Assembly: GCF_010093535.1 (NCBI RefSeq)
Contig: NW_022985163.1
Span: 1,984,479 to 2,048,478, forward strand
DNA from: Lindgomyces ingoldianus
Lineage: Eukaryota; Ascomycota; Dothideomycetes; Pleosporales; Lindgomycetaceae
Direction of reading: 5' to 3'
DNA: 64,000 bases
Shown here piece after piece: positions 1 to 11,540 of this stretch. Below the pieces are notes generated by a model, which worked only from the letters and a program-made list of their open reading frames with translations, did no database searches and was not told where the DNA came from. The position numbers were made by a program, and so were the translations under genes. Numbering within the stretch: position 1 is the first letter of the stretch; each line of letters starts with the position of its first letter.

Positions 1-149
1 GATTAGCATTAGCTATATTAGTGTGTTAGAGATTAGCATTAGCTATGCTTAGTTACAGGCTATAATTAGTTACATGCTATAGTTAAATATTATTATTATA
101 TGTTTATTACCTATCTAATACTAATTTACTAAGCATTATGCTACAACTA
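1..149. repeat. AT-rich sequence starting with a 30-bp tandem repeat
   Basis: The first 46 bases hold about one and a half copies of a 30-bp unit that begins GATTAGCATTAGCTA and ends GTGTTAG. The same unit recurs at 13976-14051. The rest of the stretch is AT-rich with no coding signal. It runs up to the target-site duplication of the solo LTR at 150. Confidence 0.6.
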
Positions 150-441
150 TATAACAGCGTAGGCAAGACAATAGGTCTAAATGCAGTAGGAATCTAGTTA
201 GAGGCATATAGAAGTGCGTGGGGACTTAGAACCTAGGAATGCTATTAACACTTATAGGCCTTATATAAAAAATATTAGAAAACTACTAAGCTAGCTAAAA
301 AAAAAAAGGTGTAACTAAATACTTAAAAAAAATAAAAGTAACTATAAAAGATAAAGTTAAGTTATAGTTAAAGCTAATATAAAAACTTATTAAATAAGTT
401 CTAAGCAACTTAAGATAAAATAATTTATAAAAATTATTATA
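150..441 (-). mobile_element. Solo LTR relic (same family as LTRs of the 21222-28914 element), RIP-mutated
   Basis: The 292 bp match the 370-bp LTRs at 21222 and 28545 and the solo LTR at 14634, with many C-to-T and G-to-A changes (the usual start TGTAACGGCG reads TATAACAGCG here). The 5-bp direct repeat AACTA lies on both sides (145-149 and 442-446), which supports a genuine LTR insertion that lost its internal part by LTR-LTR recombination. Orientation is taken from the family member at 21222, whose polypurine tract shows that the sense strand is minus in this arrangement. It is shorter than 370 bp and close to the 289-bp solo copy, so a short LTR subtype may exist. Confidence 0.8.
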
Positions 442-446
442 AACTA

Positions 447-737
447 TTCTTTAACCTAAATAACTTACTATAAAGATAAAATAGTAAGTAGCATAGATAG
501 CACTAAAAGTAAGCTGTTAAAAAAAAATAGAAGTGTATTATAAAAGAGACAAATTGCTACTAAGCCTTACTTGTTAGAATTTATGCTTATATACAAAGTA
601 CAGGTTATGTGACCTCTAAACAGGTTAGAGGAGGCTATACTAGCCCGCTCTAGGACATCCGGCCTTACACCTACCTTAATGTGCTAACTATTGCTCTAAG
701 CAAGCTTTGCTTTTACAGATCATTTATAAACTGTTGT
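447..737. other. AT-rich stretch, no gene seen
   Basis: No ORF, RNA gene or recognisable terminus. A less AT-rich patch near 600-710 contains CCGCTCTAGGACATCCGGCC, but I could not match it to another place in the window. Probably a further transposon remnant. Confidence 0.4.
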
Positions 738-1800
738 AGTATTTTAATCTCTAAGTATAGCTAAACTACTAATTAGCTTAGTCTAGACTAGTTAAAGCAC
801 TTTAACATGTATATAAAAAAGTGTACTATTAGTAGCTACTATTTACTAGTTATTAATAGCTATAAGAGCTATAACTTATTTTATTTTTAGTAATACTATA
901 AAAATAATAAAATTATTACTATTTATATACTTTTTTATTTATTACACTTTTTATAGCTTCTTAATATAAGTTATTTTACTTTTTTAAAAAAAGTGTATAA
1001 GCGCTAAGCTAAAAACTTTATATATAACTAAATTATTTATATTATAAAAATAAAGTTCTTACTATGCTTTAAAGTAGCTTATAATGCTATAATTACTTTT
1101 AGTAATATCTAAAAAAAGTTTTAAGGCGCTAGATTAGTTCCTTTTAACTTATAATAAGTTATAATAGGCCTTAATATAAAGTTACGCACTCTATTACTAC
1201 TACTACTTATATATAATAAGCCCTAGTAGTTGTAAACTCTAAGTAATACTTTAAAACTTAAGTTATAATTAATGCTTATAAAAATAAAAATTTAAAAGTA
1301 TATATATAAATAGTTTACTAACTTTTATAGTTAAAGTGTTTAAGAAAGTTTTAAAAGGGGTAGTAATAATTACACATAAGCTAGTGTTAGTGTAATAGAA
1401 AATTACTAAACTTTAAGCAGCTAATAAGGCTACTATATAACATAAATTGCATAAAAAAAAGCAGATTAAGGCAAAAAAAACTTTAATAATTTAGAAAGGC
1501 TTACGCTTAACAGCTCTAAAAGAGTTTAAAGCGCGCAGTAACAAGAAGAAGGTAAAAAAGCAGGTGCAAGCTAAAGTAGGTAAGCTATCCTAAAGGCGCT
1601 GCAGATAGTGTAATTAGACTAGGCATAACACACAAACATGTAAGCAAGAAGTAGAAGTAATATCTAAATAATATTCTAGGCTGTACTGTACTATATAGTG
1701 CTAGAGCAGGTTGTTATAGGCTATAATAGAGTTTATTTGGGTAGAGTCTTGGCAAAAGTAAGCGACTCGGGTGTGTGAGCAACTCGCCCATGAAGTACGT
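738..1800 (+). mobile_element. Fot1-like DNA transposon (family A), 5'-truncated relic
   Basis: The sequence aligns to the second half of the full-length copies (for example 15637-17501 and 50963-52827). It ends in the family A terminal repeat, GCAACTCGCCCATGAAGTACGT, followed by TA. The transposase would read on plus: near 1590 one sees the degenerate zinc-knuckle-like tail typical of Fot1/pogo transposases (pattern R-R-C-x2-C-N-x-T-R-H-N), with glutamine codons turned into stops by RIP. The 5' half is missing. Confidence 0.8.
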
Positions 1801-1802
1801 TA

Positions 1803-3601
1803 TATAAAAGTAGCTTACTTATCTTTTCTAAGTAAAAATTACTATGTTATGTGTAAGTTTAATCTTTTTACTATTAAACTTAATAGGCTGCTTTTTTACT
1901 AAAATAGTCTTACTTTTTATATAAAACTTTTCCTTTTATAGTTTTTTTTTTCTTTTTATATAAAAATTTTTATTATAATGCTTAAAGTGTTGTCTATCTA
2001 TAAGCTAGTAATACTAAAAGTATGCTCTTCTTTATTAGTAATTAAAAAGTAAAGGTTATATAAAAAGATGTGCATGCACAGCTTTTTTTTATAGTAGTTA
2101 TAGTATGTCTTAAACTAATATAGTCCTAATTTAGTAGCTCTATATAAAAGTTGTACAACTTAGAGTATTGTATTTAGTAAAAAGCTCTAGCGCATTTTTT
2201 TTAGTAGCTTTATGTACAGCATGCGCATAAGCTTATTTATTAATTAAATATATACTTATGTAATATTACATAGTTTAAAATGCATCTTATATGTAGCTTT
2301 TAGGCTTACTTTTATAGCTAAAAGTAGTCTCTAGCTTATCCTCTAAATAGTTAGTAACTAGGTAAAGATTTCTTTTTTTATTTATTTAAGTAGCTAGTAA
2401 ACACTAGGCAGGATTTCTTATATAGTTAAGTTATTTTACCTTTTACTTTTTATGTAAGGCAGAGGTTAAAAATCTAATTTTTATGCTTTATTAAGTTATA
2501 CACTATAACCTTAAAAGTGCTGTTAGTAATTAAGGTGTCTATCTTTATATAGTCTAATTTCTTAAATAGTTTTCTAAGTATAGTAATTACATTGTCTATA
2601 TAAAGCTTAATAGATAAGGCTTAATTATTCTTCTTCTTCTAGGTTAAAAATACCTAGTCTAGACTTTATATAAGTTTTCTTTACCTTTTACTTCTTCTAG
2701 TATCCATATCTTCCCTTTGCACTAGTGCAGCATTGCTATCCTAAGGGGCTTAGTCTATAGTAGGCTTTAGTTCTGCCTTTATAATATTTTTATAAGGCTG
2801 TTTTTTTTCCTTTTCTTTAAAAAATCTTTTTATATAGAGATTAGTTTATCTAGGTTATCTGTTATAAGTAGGTTATTTTCTTTTTTTTCTTTATAGTATA
2901 GTTTAACCTGCGTATATTAAAGCTTTAGTAGGCTATTTTTTCTTTTAATAATAATATCTTTTCCTTTAATACTCTTAATCTTGTATAGGCTAGTCTAGCC
3001 TTTCTTCTCTCTCTATGCTATAATCTTTAAGCTAAGAAAAAGGTTAAGAACTTTATATATTATAAGGCTATTATAAGTGTTAATTATATAATTAATGTTT
3101 ACTTTTACATAGTTTTTTTAAAGTATTTTTATTACCTTTTATACTACACTTGCTTATGTAATAATGTTTAGTAATAGTAAAAAGTCTAGGTTAATTTTTA
3201 AGTATGCTTTAAAGACTAGTAGTGTAGGTACTAGACTGTGCAGGCTAGCTATGTTATTTAGAGCCTTAACTGCTATCTGCAGAATAGCCTTATTATCTGT
3301 ACAGTTACCTAGCTTAGTCTTTAGGATATTAAACGCTTGTTAGAGAGGTGTGTGCACACGCTTAACCTTTCTAACTGCCTAATATGCTTCTATAGGCATC
3401 TGCCTGCATATAGCTTCTATAATCTTTATATAAGCTTAAAAATCCTTTAAAGCAAAGTTTGTACTAGAGTTATACATAATATAGTCTAGAGGTTTTTAAT
3501 AGGTGTTAATCTAGCATTTATATAGTGCATCCTAGGTATCTTATGTAGACATAGATTTTAGAAATATAGCAGCCTAAAATAATATGTTTATATTAATAAC
3601 A
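1803..3601 (-). mobile_element. Large unclassified RIP-degraded element W, part 1
   Basis: Positions 1803-2830 are the reverse complement of 44969-45301 plus 47174-47873, so this is a dispersed repeat, here oriented on minus. No reading frame longer than a few dozen codons survives, but short phrases conserved between the two copies (for example around 2640-2780) suggest former coding sequence. It is interrupted at 3602 by a Fot1-like copy and seems to continue at 4738. I could not see reverse transcriptase, integrase or DDE motifs clearly enough to classify it. Confidence 0.55.
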
Positions 3602-3603
3602 TA

Positions 3604-4735
3604 ACGTACCTAACAGGTTGGCCGGCCACACGGGTTGGCCGGCCACTTTTGCCAAGCCCCTACTAAAACCACCCTATTCTCTTGCAAAACAGCCCACTTT
3701 AGCCCTATATAAAGTAATATAACATAAGATATTATTTAGAGTCTACTTTTACTACTTACTTACATATACGCAAGTTATGCCTAGTCTAATTGCACTGCCT
3801 GCATTGCCTTTAACTTAGCTTACCTTCTTTAGCGCGCACCTGTGTCTTTAGCTTCTTCCTATTACTACGCGCTTTAAACTCCTTTAAAGCAGTTAAATAA
3901 GCTCTATTTTTAACTATTAAGGTCTTTTCTGCTTAAATTTACTTCCTTTTATGCAATCTATGTTGCGTAGCAGCTTTATTTACTGCTTAAAGCTTTATAA
4001 TCTTATAGCCTACTTTGTTGTGTTAATGCCCTAGATAACTATTATCTACTTTTTATTACCTTACTATATTACTTTTAGCTATTCTTCTCTCTTTAAAGCT
4101 ATAATAACTGCTCTAGTTAATATCTAGCCTATTATAAAGCCTAACTTGTTAAAGTTATACCTGTCTTTATCCTAAATACTATACTTAGCTTTTATGTTAG
4201 CTACTAGGCAAAACTAGCTCTAGATAACCTTTAGATTCTTATAAAGCGCTTTTTTATAATTATACTTATAATTAAACTTTATTATAAACTTAGAGCAGTG
4301 CTTAACCTACATACTAGGCTAGTTTAAGCTAACCTAGCCTAGATTGCGCTCTGTAGGCAAGGAATTAGCTATATTAGCTACAGCTGTAAGCCTAAGGGGA
4401 AATCTGCGCGTAATAAGCTTAAGTATGTACTTAATAACTACCTCTTTTTTAAGCTTAGTTAGATTCTTTAATTTAGGCTAGCATTCTGCTTGTAAAGGCT
4501 GTCTAGCGCGTTAATTGCTTAGTGCTGTGTAAAAGACATTATAGATAGCTATAGCGCGTTGCAAGAAGAGTTTTAAGTCTTATTTAAACGCCTAAAAAGT
4601 AAGCTGTATCTAATGTTCTTTAGAAGATTTAATCTAGTGTTGTTGTTAAGGCATTATGTAGATAGGTAGAGTTTAGTAGGGGCTTAGCAAAAGTGGCTGG
4701 CTAACCCGTGTGGCTAGCTAACCTGTTAGGTACGT
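3604..4735 (-). mobile_element. Fot1-like DNA transposon (family B), internally deleted
   Basis: Terminal inverted repeats begin ACGTACCTAACAGGTTGG and contain two GGCCGGCC palindromes; the other end reads CCTGTTAGGTACGT. TA lies on both sides (3602-3603 and 4736-4737). The length is 1132 bp against 1865 bp for the complete family B copy at 48731-50595, so about 730 bp are missing from the middle, beginning near 4025. The transposase would be on minus (its C-terminal end lies at the left). The TIRs kept their GC-rich bases better than the body. Confidence 0.85.
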
Positions 4736-4737
4736 TA

Positions 4738-7170
4738 TAAAACATTTCTATTATTAATTTATATAACATTAATAATAACTTTATAGTTAAAGTAAGTGTT
4801 ATTCTTAATTATAAACTTAAATCTTTATAAGGCCTAGTTATATAATTAGTAGAAGTAGTAAAACTTCTTAATCTTTTCTAGCACTGCAGCATTAATATTA
4901 TAGCTAGTGCTAGTTAGCATCTTCTAGAGTTTCTTTATGCAGGGGTGTCTAAATTAGTAGTAGAGGCAGTAAAGTTTTAATTTAGTAAAAAAGAACATAA
5001 ATTCTTTCTTACTAATATTAAAAAAGTGTCTTTATTTTTATATAATAAGTATAGTAGTTTTATTTTTATATATAATAACATTTAAAACATTATTAAAGTA
5101 TGCTCTAAGTTAGTTAGCATTTGCTAGTAATAGTAGAAATAGTGTTAAAGTCTTTAAAATGTAGTATATAACTAGACTAATTAAGTTCTAGATTTATATA
5201 GTACTAATTAATCTTTTTAGTGTCTAGCTTTTAAAGCTAATATTTATTTAGCTAAGTGTCTAATTAATTTCTATACATAAGTTCTCTTATATATACGCCT
5301 TAAGTTAAGACTTGCTAATAGTAAAGATCTTTACTACACCTATATTTTATAGTTTGCTTTAGTATACTATATAGTATTAGTTATTAAGGATAAACTGCTT
5401 AGCATACTTTTTAAGTTTAATGCTGTAGATGTTCTCTCCTATTGCATAGTGTAGGTATGCAGTAGAGGTAAAGTAGTTAATAGCTTTCTTAGCATTTTTA
5501 CTCTTTTATTTTATTTTTTTTATATTATACAAATTATTTTCTTTTTTTAAAGTAACTTTTAAAGTCTTAGATGTATAAAGTAATAGCTTTATATACTTAG
5601 GTTTTATTATAGAAATCTTTATATAAGGTAATGTACTAGTTCTTTGCTTATATATAGTTATTATAAGAGTAGTTTAATAACTAACATTTTTTTTATAGCA
5701 GATAAAGTACTTTTTTATCTACATACAGTTGTCTCTAGATTATAGCTTAAACCTAGATAGAGATCTTCTATGTTATTTTTTTCTGCGCAGAGGGATGCTT
5801 TCTTCTTATTATGCAGAGTTATATTAGTAGTCTGTGTAGTATGCATTAGGCAGTTCCTAGAGGTATTAGTTTGCCCTTTAGTCTATAGTAACTTAGAGTA
5901 ATGCCTGTAGGTTACTAAATAGGGCTTTACATAAGGGCTTAATAGTAAACATAGCATGTTCTAGTTCTAGTTGTTCTTAACAGGCTTGTACAATAGCAGT
6001 GTGCAGTAGAACATCTTCTTAGAATTTTATTTTTAGTGCTTTTTATATAAGTGTAAGCTTATTAATTATTATTTTAACAACTTTATATAAACTTTTATTA
6101 AGGTTTTTTTATTAGCATTATGTAAAAGTTATTATTGTCTAGTCTATCTAGTACTAGCTATAGTTTACATTAGTGTTAAAGTAACTGCTTAAGGTGTTAT
6201 ATAAATGCTTCTAGTTATGTCTAAGGCCTATATTATACTTATAGTACATATTTGCCTAACCTTTTAAGATATCTAGAAAGATGTCTGTGTACTAAGTTTC
6301 CTAGATATCTAGCTGTTTACATAAATTAATAAAAATCTTTATTTTATTTATAAAAATGTTGTATAGTTAACCTATGTAGTTATTATTTTTTTTCTATGCT
6401 TTTTAGAATTATATAATCTTATCTGCTAGAAGTTTTTCTTTAGCAGTTTCCCTCTAAGGTGGAAGTTTATACAGGTTGTAATGTAGTATGGATTGCACAG
6501 GTGGTATTAGTTGTGTGTACAATTAATGGTGTGGAGCAGGCGTTAGGTAGAGTGGCATGTATTGTTTGTACAGTGATTAGTGTAGTGCTAGCTAAGGTGT
6601 AGGAGCAGGTAATGCTAGTATATTTAGTGTTATTAGCAGTATTATGTTTAGTCTGCTTTTATGCAGAGCCTTATATAGTAATAGAAGTTACATATAAAGC
6701 TTTTTTAGTGCAATTACCTTTTCTTATGCTATATTATACAGCTTCTAGGCTTAGGTACCTTTATTGCCTAGCTATAGTGTAATTTGTTTGTTCTCTAGCA
6801 CTTATATAAGCTCTCTTTTAAATGCGCAGCTAAGTGCTAAGAAGTCTTATAGTGTCTATTTTTTAAAATCCTTTATATATAAACTTAGAAGAGTAGCGCC
6901 CTTTTAAGTTATTATATAAAGATTAGTAATTATATAACTTATATATAATTAAGTTTATAAGCTTATTAAAGCCTTTAACATGTTAATCTTATTATTTTAG
7001 TACTCTAGGCTAGTCTTATTTTATAGTATTACCTTTAATATTTTTATGTCTTTTATAAGTTATTTATATAATAAAAATTATTTCTTATTCTTCTTATTAT
7101 TACACAAAGTTGTTAGTTACTAGTAGGATTCTATTATAATAGTATAGTTAATTACTTTTTTAGTAGATTA
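4738..7170 (-). mobile_element. Element W, part 2 (RIP-degraded, no intact gene)
   Basis: This 2.4-kb AT-rich stretch lies between the family B transposon and the tandem repeats. Read on minus it contains broken coding-like phrases, for instance a Cys/His-containing patch near 5750-6030, all cut by TAA/TAG. It appears to be the continuation of element W across the inserted transposon at 3604-4735. I cannot assign a superfamily. Confidence 0.4.
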
Positions 7171-7182
7171 CACAAGTACTGC

Positions 7183-7530
7183 TATTATCTAGCTACTAGG
7201 TTATGCAGCTTTAATAGCTTTAGTGTGCGCCTTGCACTATCTCCTTCTTACTTTATACAGTAGCAGAGCTTGCTGTATAATGTAAAGGATTAATCTACTA
7301 TTGTCTAGCTGCTAGGTTATGCAGCTTTAATAGCTTTAGTGTGCGTCTTACACTATCTCCTTCTTACTTTGTACAGTAGCAGAGCTTGCTGTATAATGTA
7401 AAGGATTAATCTACTATTATTTAGCTGCTAGGTTGTACAGCTTTAGTAGCTTTAGTGTGCGTCTTACACTATCTCCTTCTTACTTTATATAGTAGCAAAG
7501 CTTACTGTATAATATAAAGAATTAATCTGC
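7183..7530. repeat. Tandem repeat, 116-bp unit x 3
   Basis: Three consecutive copies with a period of 116 bp (landmark TCTAGCT/TTTAGCT at about 7188, 7304 and 7420). The third copy is more RIP-like than the first two. It lies next to the LTR-like region of element W, so it may be part of a long LTR or an untranslated leader. Confidence 0.85.
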
Positions 7531-7533
7531 TAT

Positions 7534-7657
7534 CCTAAGAAATAGGTAACTAAACAAAGTACCTTATAAAGCGTAGGTGCTCTGTTGTTACTTTTCCTAA
7601 GAGATAGGTAATAAAACAAAGTACTTTATAAAGTATAGGTACTTTATTATTACTCTT
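7534..7657. repeat. Tandem repeat, 62-bp unit x 2
   Basis: Two copies with a period of 62 bp, each beginning CCTAAGARATAGGTAA, directly after the 116-bp repeat. The second copy shows more transitions. Confidence 0.85.
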
Positions 7658-7659
7658 AC

Positions 7660-7973
7660 TAATTTATAGTTAATTAAATTAACTACTAATTAGTGTTAAA
7701 TAGGCTCTAATAGCTAGCTGCTTATAGTATAAGCACTTAAGTAGTAAAAGTAAGAGTAGTGTATAGTGTGCACAGTGTATAAAGTAAGTAAAGTAAGGGC
7801 AACATGTTTCTAGTTCTATTGCTCTTATCTTTCCTTTATATAGAGAAAAAAGAGGATATCTAGATGTTTACGCACAGAGGTTCGCGCACAAGCATTATGT
7901 GACATAGATACGTGATCCTGCTTGTGCGCGATTGCTTGTATCCCGGCCGCAACGCTGCTGCTGCGTATAGACA
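7660..7973 (-). mobile_element. LTR/promoter-like end of element W
   Basis: The reverse complement of about 7690-7880 matches 52835-53030. It includes a TATA-box-like TCTATATAAAGG (sense on minus) followed by a purine-rich leader, as expected of an LTR U3/R border. The outer 90 bp (7880-7970) are GC-rich and hold a 12-bp inverted repeat (7883-7894 and 7919-7930, CGCGCACAAGCA). The exact LTR limits are not visible because a Fot1-like relic abuts at about 7974. Confidence 0.5.
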
Positions 7974-8981
7974 AATAAGTAAAAAGTATATAAATAGTAA
8001 TAATCTTATTATTTTTATAGTATTACTAAAAATAAAGTAAGTTATAGCTTTTATAGCTGTTAATAACTAGTAAATAGTAGCTACTAATAGTACACTTCTT
8101 TATATGCACATTAAAGTGCTTTAACTAGTCTAGACTAAGCTAATTAGTAGTCTAGCTGCGCTTAGAGATTATAATAACTTAATTTTAAAGTAGATTTTTT
8201 TATACTAGTTTAAAAGGTAGTTACTACTCTAGAAAATAATAAAAAGCAGAATAGCCTACTTTTTAGCATTAATGCCCTAGATAGCTGTTATCTACTTCTA
8301 GTTACTTAGCTAGACTGCTTTTAGCTATCTTTATCTCTCTAAACTTATAATAACTGCTCTAGTAGATATCTAGCTTATTATAAACTTTATTTTATTAAAC
8401 TTATACATGTTATTATTCTAAATGCTATACTTAGCTTTAATATTCTTTATAAAGTTAAACTAGCTTTAAATTACTATAGAATTCTTATAAAAAGCTTTTT
8501 TATAGTTATACTTACACTTAAACTTTACTTTAAGCTTTAAGTAACACTTAATAAACATATTAAGCTAGTTTATGCTAATATAGCCTATATTACACTTAGC
8601 ATGTAAAGAATTAGCTATATTAGCTATAGCTGCTAGCTAGAGGGGAAATTCTTACACATCTAGCTTAAGTATGTGCTAAATAATTACTTACTTCTTATTC
8701 TTATCTAGCTTTTATAAGTTAGCTATATAATTAGCTTAGTAAAGCTGTCTAGTATGTTAGTTACTTATTATCTTTTAAAAAACTCTATAAATAGCTGCAG
8801 TGTGTTACTTAAAAAGTGTTATGTTTTATTTAAAAGCTTAAAGCATAAGCTATATTTAACATTTTTTTAACATGTTTAACTAGTGTTATTAGAAATACAT
8901 TAGTGTAGAAAAAGTAGTGTAGTAAAGTCTTAGCAAAAGTAAGCAACTTAGGTGTGTAAGCAACTTGCCTGTGAAGTACGT
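7974..8981 (-). mobile_element. Fot1-like transposon (family A), truncated at the C-terminal side
   Basis: It aligns with the right half of complete minus-strand copies such as 29283-31145 and ends in the family A TIR (CAACTTGCCTGTGAAGTACGT) followed by TA at 8982-8983. The left half, with the C-terminal part of the transposase, is absent. RIP-degraded. Confidence 0.8.
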
Positions 8982-8983
8982 TA

Positions 8984-9302
8984 TAGCTTAAGTATGTGCT
9001 TAATAATTACTTACTTTTTATTATTATTTAGCTTTTATAAGTTAGCTATAGAATTAGCTTATAAAAGCTATTTAGTGTGTTAGTTATTTATTATTTTTTA
9101 AAAAACTTTATACATAGCTATAGTATATTACTTTAAAAATATTATGTTTTATTTAAAAGCTTAATGTATAAGCTATATCTAACTTTTTTTAGCACATTTA
9201 AGTAGTGTTGTTAGAAATGCATTAGTGTAAAAAAAGTAGTTTAGTAGAGTCTTAGTAAAAGTAAGCAACTTAGGTGTGTAAGAAACTCGCCTATAGTGTA
9301 TG
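8984..9302 (-). mobile_element. Fot1-like family A end fragment
   Basis: A second copy of the last 310 bp or so of the element just to the left, in the same orientation, ending in a decayed TIR (GAAACTCGCCTATAGTGTATGT). It is either a tandem end duplication or a remnant of another insertion at the same TA. Confidence 0.7.
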
Positions 9303-9722
9303 TTAGTAGTACTTACTTTAAAAATTAGTAAGACAAGGCTAATAGAGCTAATTAAAAAGCCTTACTTACTATACAACATCCTTCTTCTATCACGTGGAGT
9401 GTATAAGGCGATATGTGCAGTTACTTGAATCCCTATAAGATTTGTGAGGGAAAAGTGGTTCCTTAGCATTGCTAAGAACCCATCGAATTTCGTACAGGAC
9501 AATATTAGAAACGCTAGGAGCGGCCTAATCAACTAGTAACACTAAAAGAGATTGTAATTCTTGTTATCCAGGCGCTGTAGGTTAAAGACGGAGATTGGCT
9601 TCAGCCTAGGAAGACAGGAAACCAGGGCATTGGGATACAATTGATAGCTGCAGTGTTGGAGCAGAATTCGACGCGACCCTTTCGAACGCCAAAAAAGCCG
9701 GAAATAGGTCCGAGCTTGCCAC

Positions 9723-9763
<41 letters not shown>

Positions 9764-11216
9764 TCAAAGAACGACAACTCAACAGATCTTTCCAAAACCT
9801 TAACACATCCAGAGCCTATTTAATAACGCATGACGACACTAGGCACACCAGCGTCTTATCAAGAAGGCTTTGTCGAGACCAATGCACACAGCCTAGTTCA
9901 ATTACAAATCCAGCCGTACCGGGCTGCGAGCATGGCCGAATTGACCAAACAGTTTTTGCGGTGATAATCGATTGTAATGTATCATTACAAGAGATAGACA
10001 AGGCTGCGGACCCTAGGCTAGTGCTACATGTGCATAAGCGGTAAGCTAAGGAGATGTGAGTATTCTAGAGCTGCGGTACTAAGTTCATAATCTCATCTAT
10101 GGGTTGAGTGGTAGGTCGTTCGTTCATCGGACTGGAGAAATGACAACGGAAGCAAGACAGAAAGCTGGAGCGGAAGTTTGCCCCGCCCATCCAATGGGAG
10201 CGGATTTGCTTGCTGCTGTACTAGTAAGTCTATGCTGTGCTGCCCTAGCTACTAACAAGTACACATGCTAATCATGAACTCTCTATCAAGATCAAGGACG
10301 TTTTAGGACTTGTCCTGGTTACTGAAGATAGGAAAGTTTGCGGTCTTTCTGTTTATTAGAAAAGAGGCTATGGCGCTTCCCGTTGACCCAGCGGTACTCA
10401 AACTTGATACTAGCAGAATAGTAGTTGCGTGGGTGACCAGCACCGAATCTGTGTTGTTGTATGTTTTTGCATTTTTTGAATGTCGTTAGAGAGCGACACC
10501 ACCCCGTGTTCCAGGCTATAGTCTAGTGACTATAACATTATATCGTTCTTTGGGAGGAGCTCAGCATGCGGAACTAGTCGCGTTTTTTGTACTGAAAAGA
10601 TAAATCTTATCGTGCTATGTCAGACTGCGTCGCGAATGCGCTACTCTGGCACAATACTCTACGGCGGCCCTGAAATCCATGACATACAGTCAATGTGGAT
10701 GTAGAATAGTTCAAATCTGAGGTATTATCAATGGTTGCGTCTGAAAGTCACCACTGCCCTAGCCTGACTCGTGTGAAGTAGGCAGCAAATCAAGTTGAGA
10801 ACAATGGCGTACATGAAATGCCTGCCCAACTACCACTCTAGCCTCAGTGGCGGACGCTGCCTTCATGTGGCTAGTATGGGGCACGTGCAAGTAAGTCCCG
10901 TCTTCTGGATCGGGATACGTAAATTCCAATCTCGATGCGTACTCTCCCTCACCTTTACCCCCGACCTTAATGTTTGGCTTGCTACTTCAACCAACGTTAG
11001 TGGGCCTCATTCACTCCACCTCCCATCGCCTACACTTCGCTCGGGCGGCCTTTAGCGACTCCGCCATACTCCAACTACTGAAATTAAACGCTACGATGAA
11101 GCTCCTTCTTCTTCTGGAAGCTTTCCTTGCCGTGATTAGGCTCTCTACCCCTCCCAACAGTGACCATGATAGTAATTTAAAGGGCAATCTCTTACTAACT
11201 ATGCTACTCAATTAAC
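9303..11216. other. Start of gene island 1; no gene recognised
   Basis: Base composition becomes balanced from about 9360. Several ORFs of 60-86 codons exist, but none has codon use, homology or intron structure that convinces me. The one at 10804-11055 begins with an ATG but looks like chance. The stretch contains a CAA microsatellite (9724-9762). Confidence 0.5.
9724..9762. repeat. CAA microsatellite, 13 units
   Basis: Thirteen perfect CAA triplets on plus. It produces a poly-Asn tract on plus and poly-Leu or poly-Cys tracts on minus in short spurious ORFs. Confidence 0.97.
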
Positions 11217-11219
11217 TTA

Positions 11220-11436
11220 AAAAGAGATGCCTCTGTTACTTTTACTAAATGCCTTGCCAACTTTGAGCGTGTGGAGGCACTCGCTGCTGCCGGCCTCCCA
11301 GATCTTGACTGTCCTGTCATACGACGCCGACGCCGACACGATCCAGGCCGAGTCGTGTGAGGTGACTCTCACACCTTTTAGCTGGTATGAGGGCAATTCT
11401 TCTTGTCTGATCTCTCTCGCTGCATTTACGCTATAA
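11220..11436 (-). pseudogene. WD40-repeat gene fragment (relic)
   Basis: On minus, positions 11357-11250 encode one well-formed WD repeat: the conserved core reads S-A-S-x-D-R-T-V-K-I-W-E-A-G, followed by the next strand S-S-E-C-L-H-T-L. The frame stops at 11217-11219 and the upstream part has no further repeat. In filamentous fungi such isolated repeats are usually remnants of large NACHT-WD40 (NLR-type) or other beta-propeller genes; assignment to NLRs is inference. It lies 100 bp beyond the stop codon of the membrane-protein gene at 11541, in the same orientation, but reads as an independent relic rather than an exon of that gene. Confidence 0.6.
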
Positions 11437-11540
11437 CTTTTCCCAAGCATACACAGGCACGAAAGAGTTAGACGCATGGTACCCAGTAGTTTTCGGTCAT
11501 TTACAAAAATAGTTGGTAAGCACAACAGGGCCGTCAAATA

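Noticed and set aside
7183..7657. CRISPR-like array
   Set aside because: Direct tandem repeats without unique spacers, in a eukaryotic transposon context.
9601..9823. Short ORFs with runs of Asn, Leu or Cys on both strands
   Set aside because: They are translations of the 13-unit CAA microsatellite in different frames; no other coding signal.
10804..11055. 84-codon ATG-started ORF on plus
   Set aside because: No family resemblance, no promoter or splice context, and overlapping frames of similar length; likely chance.
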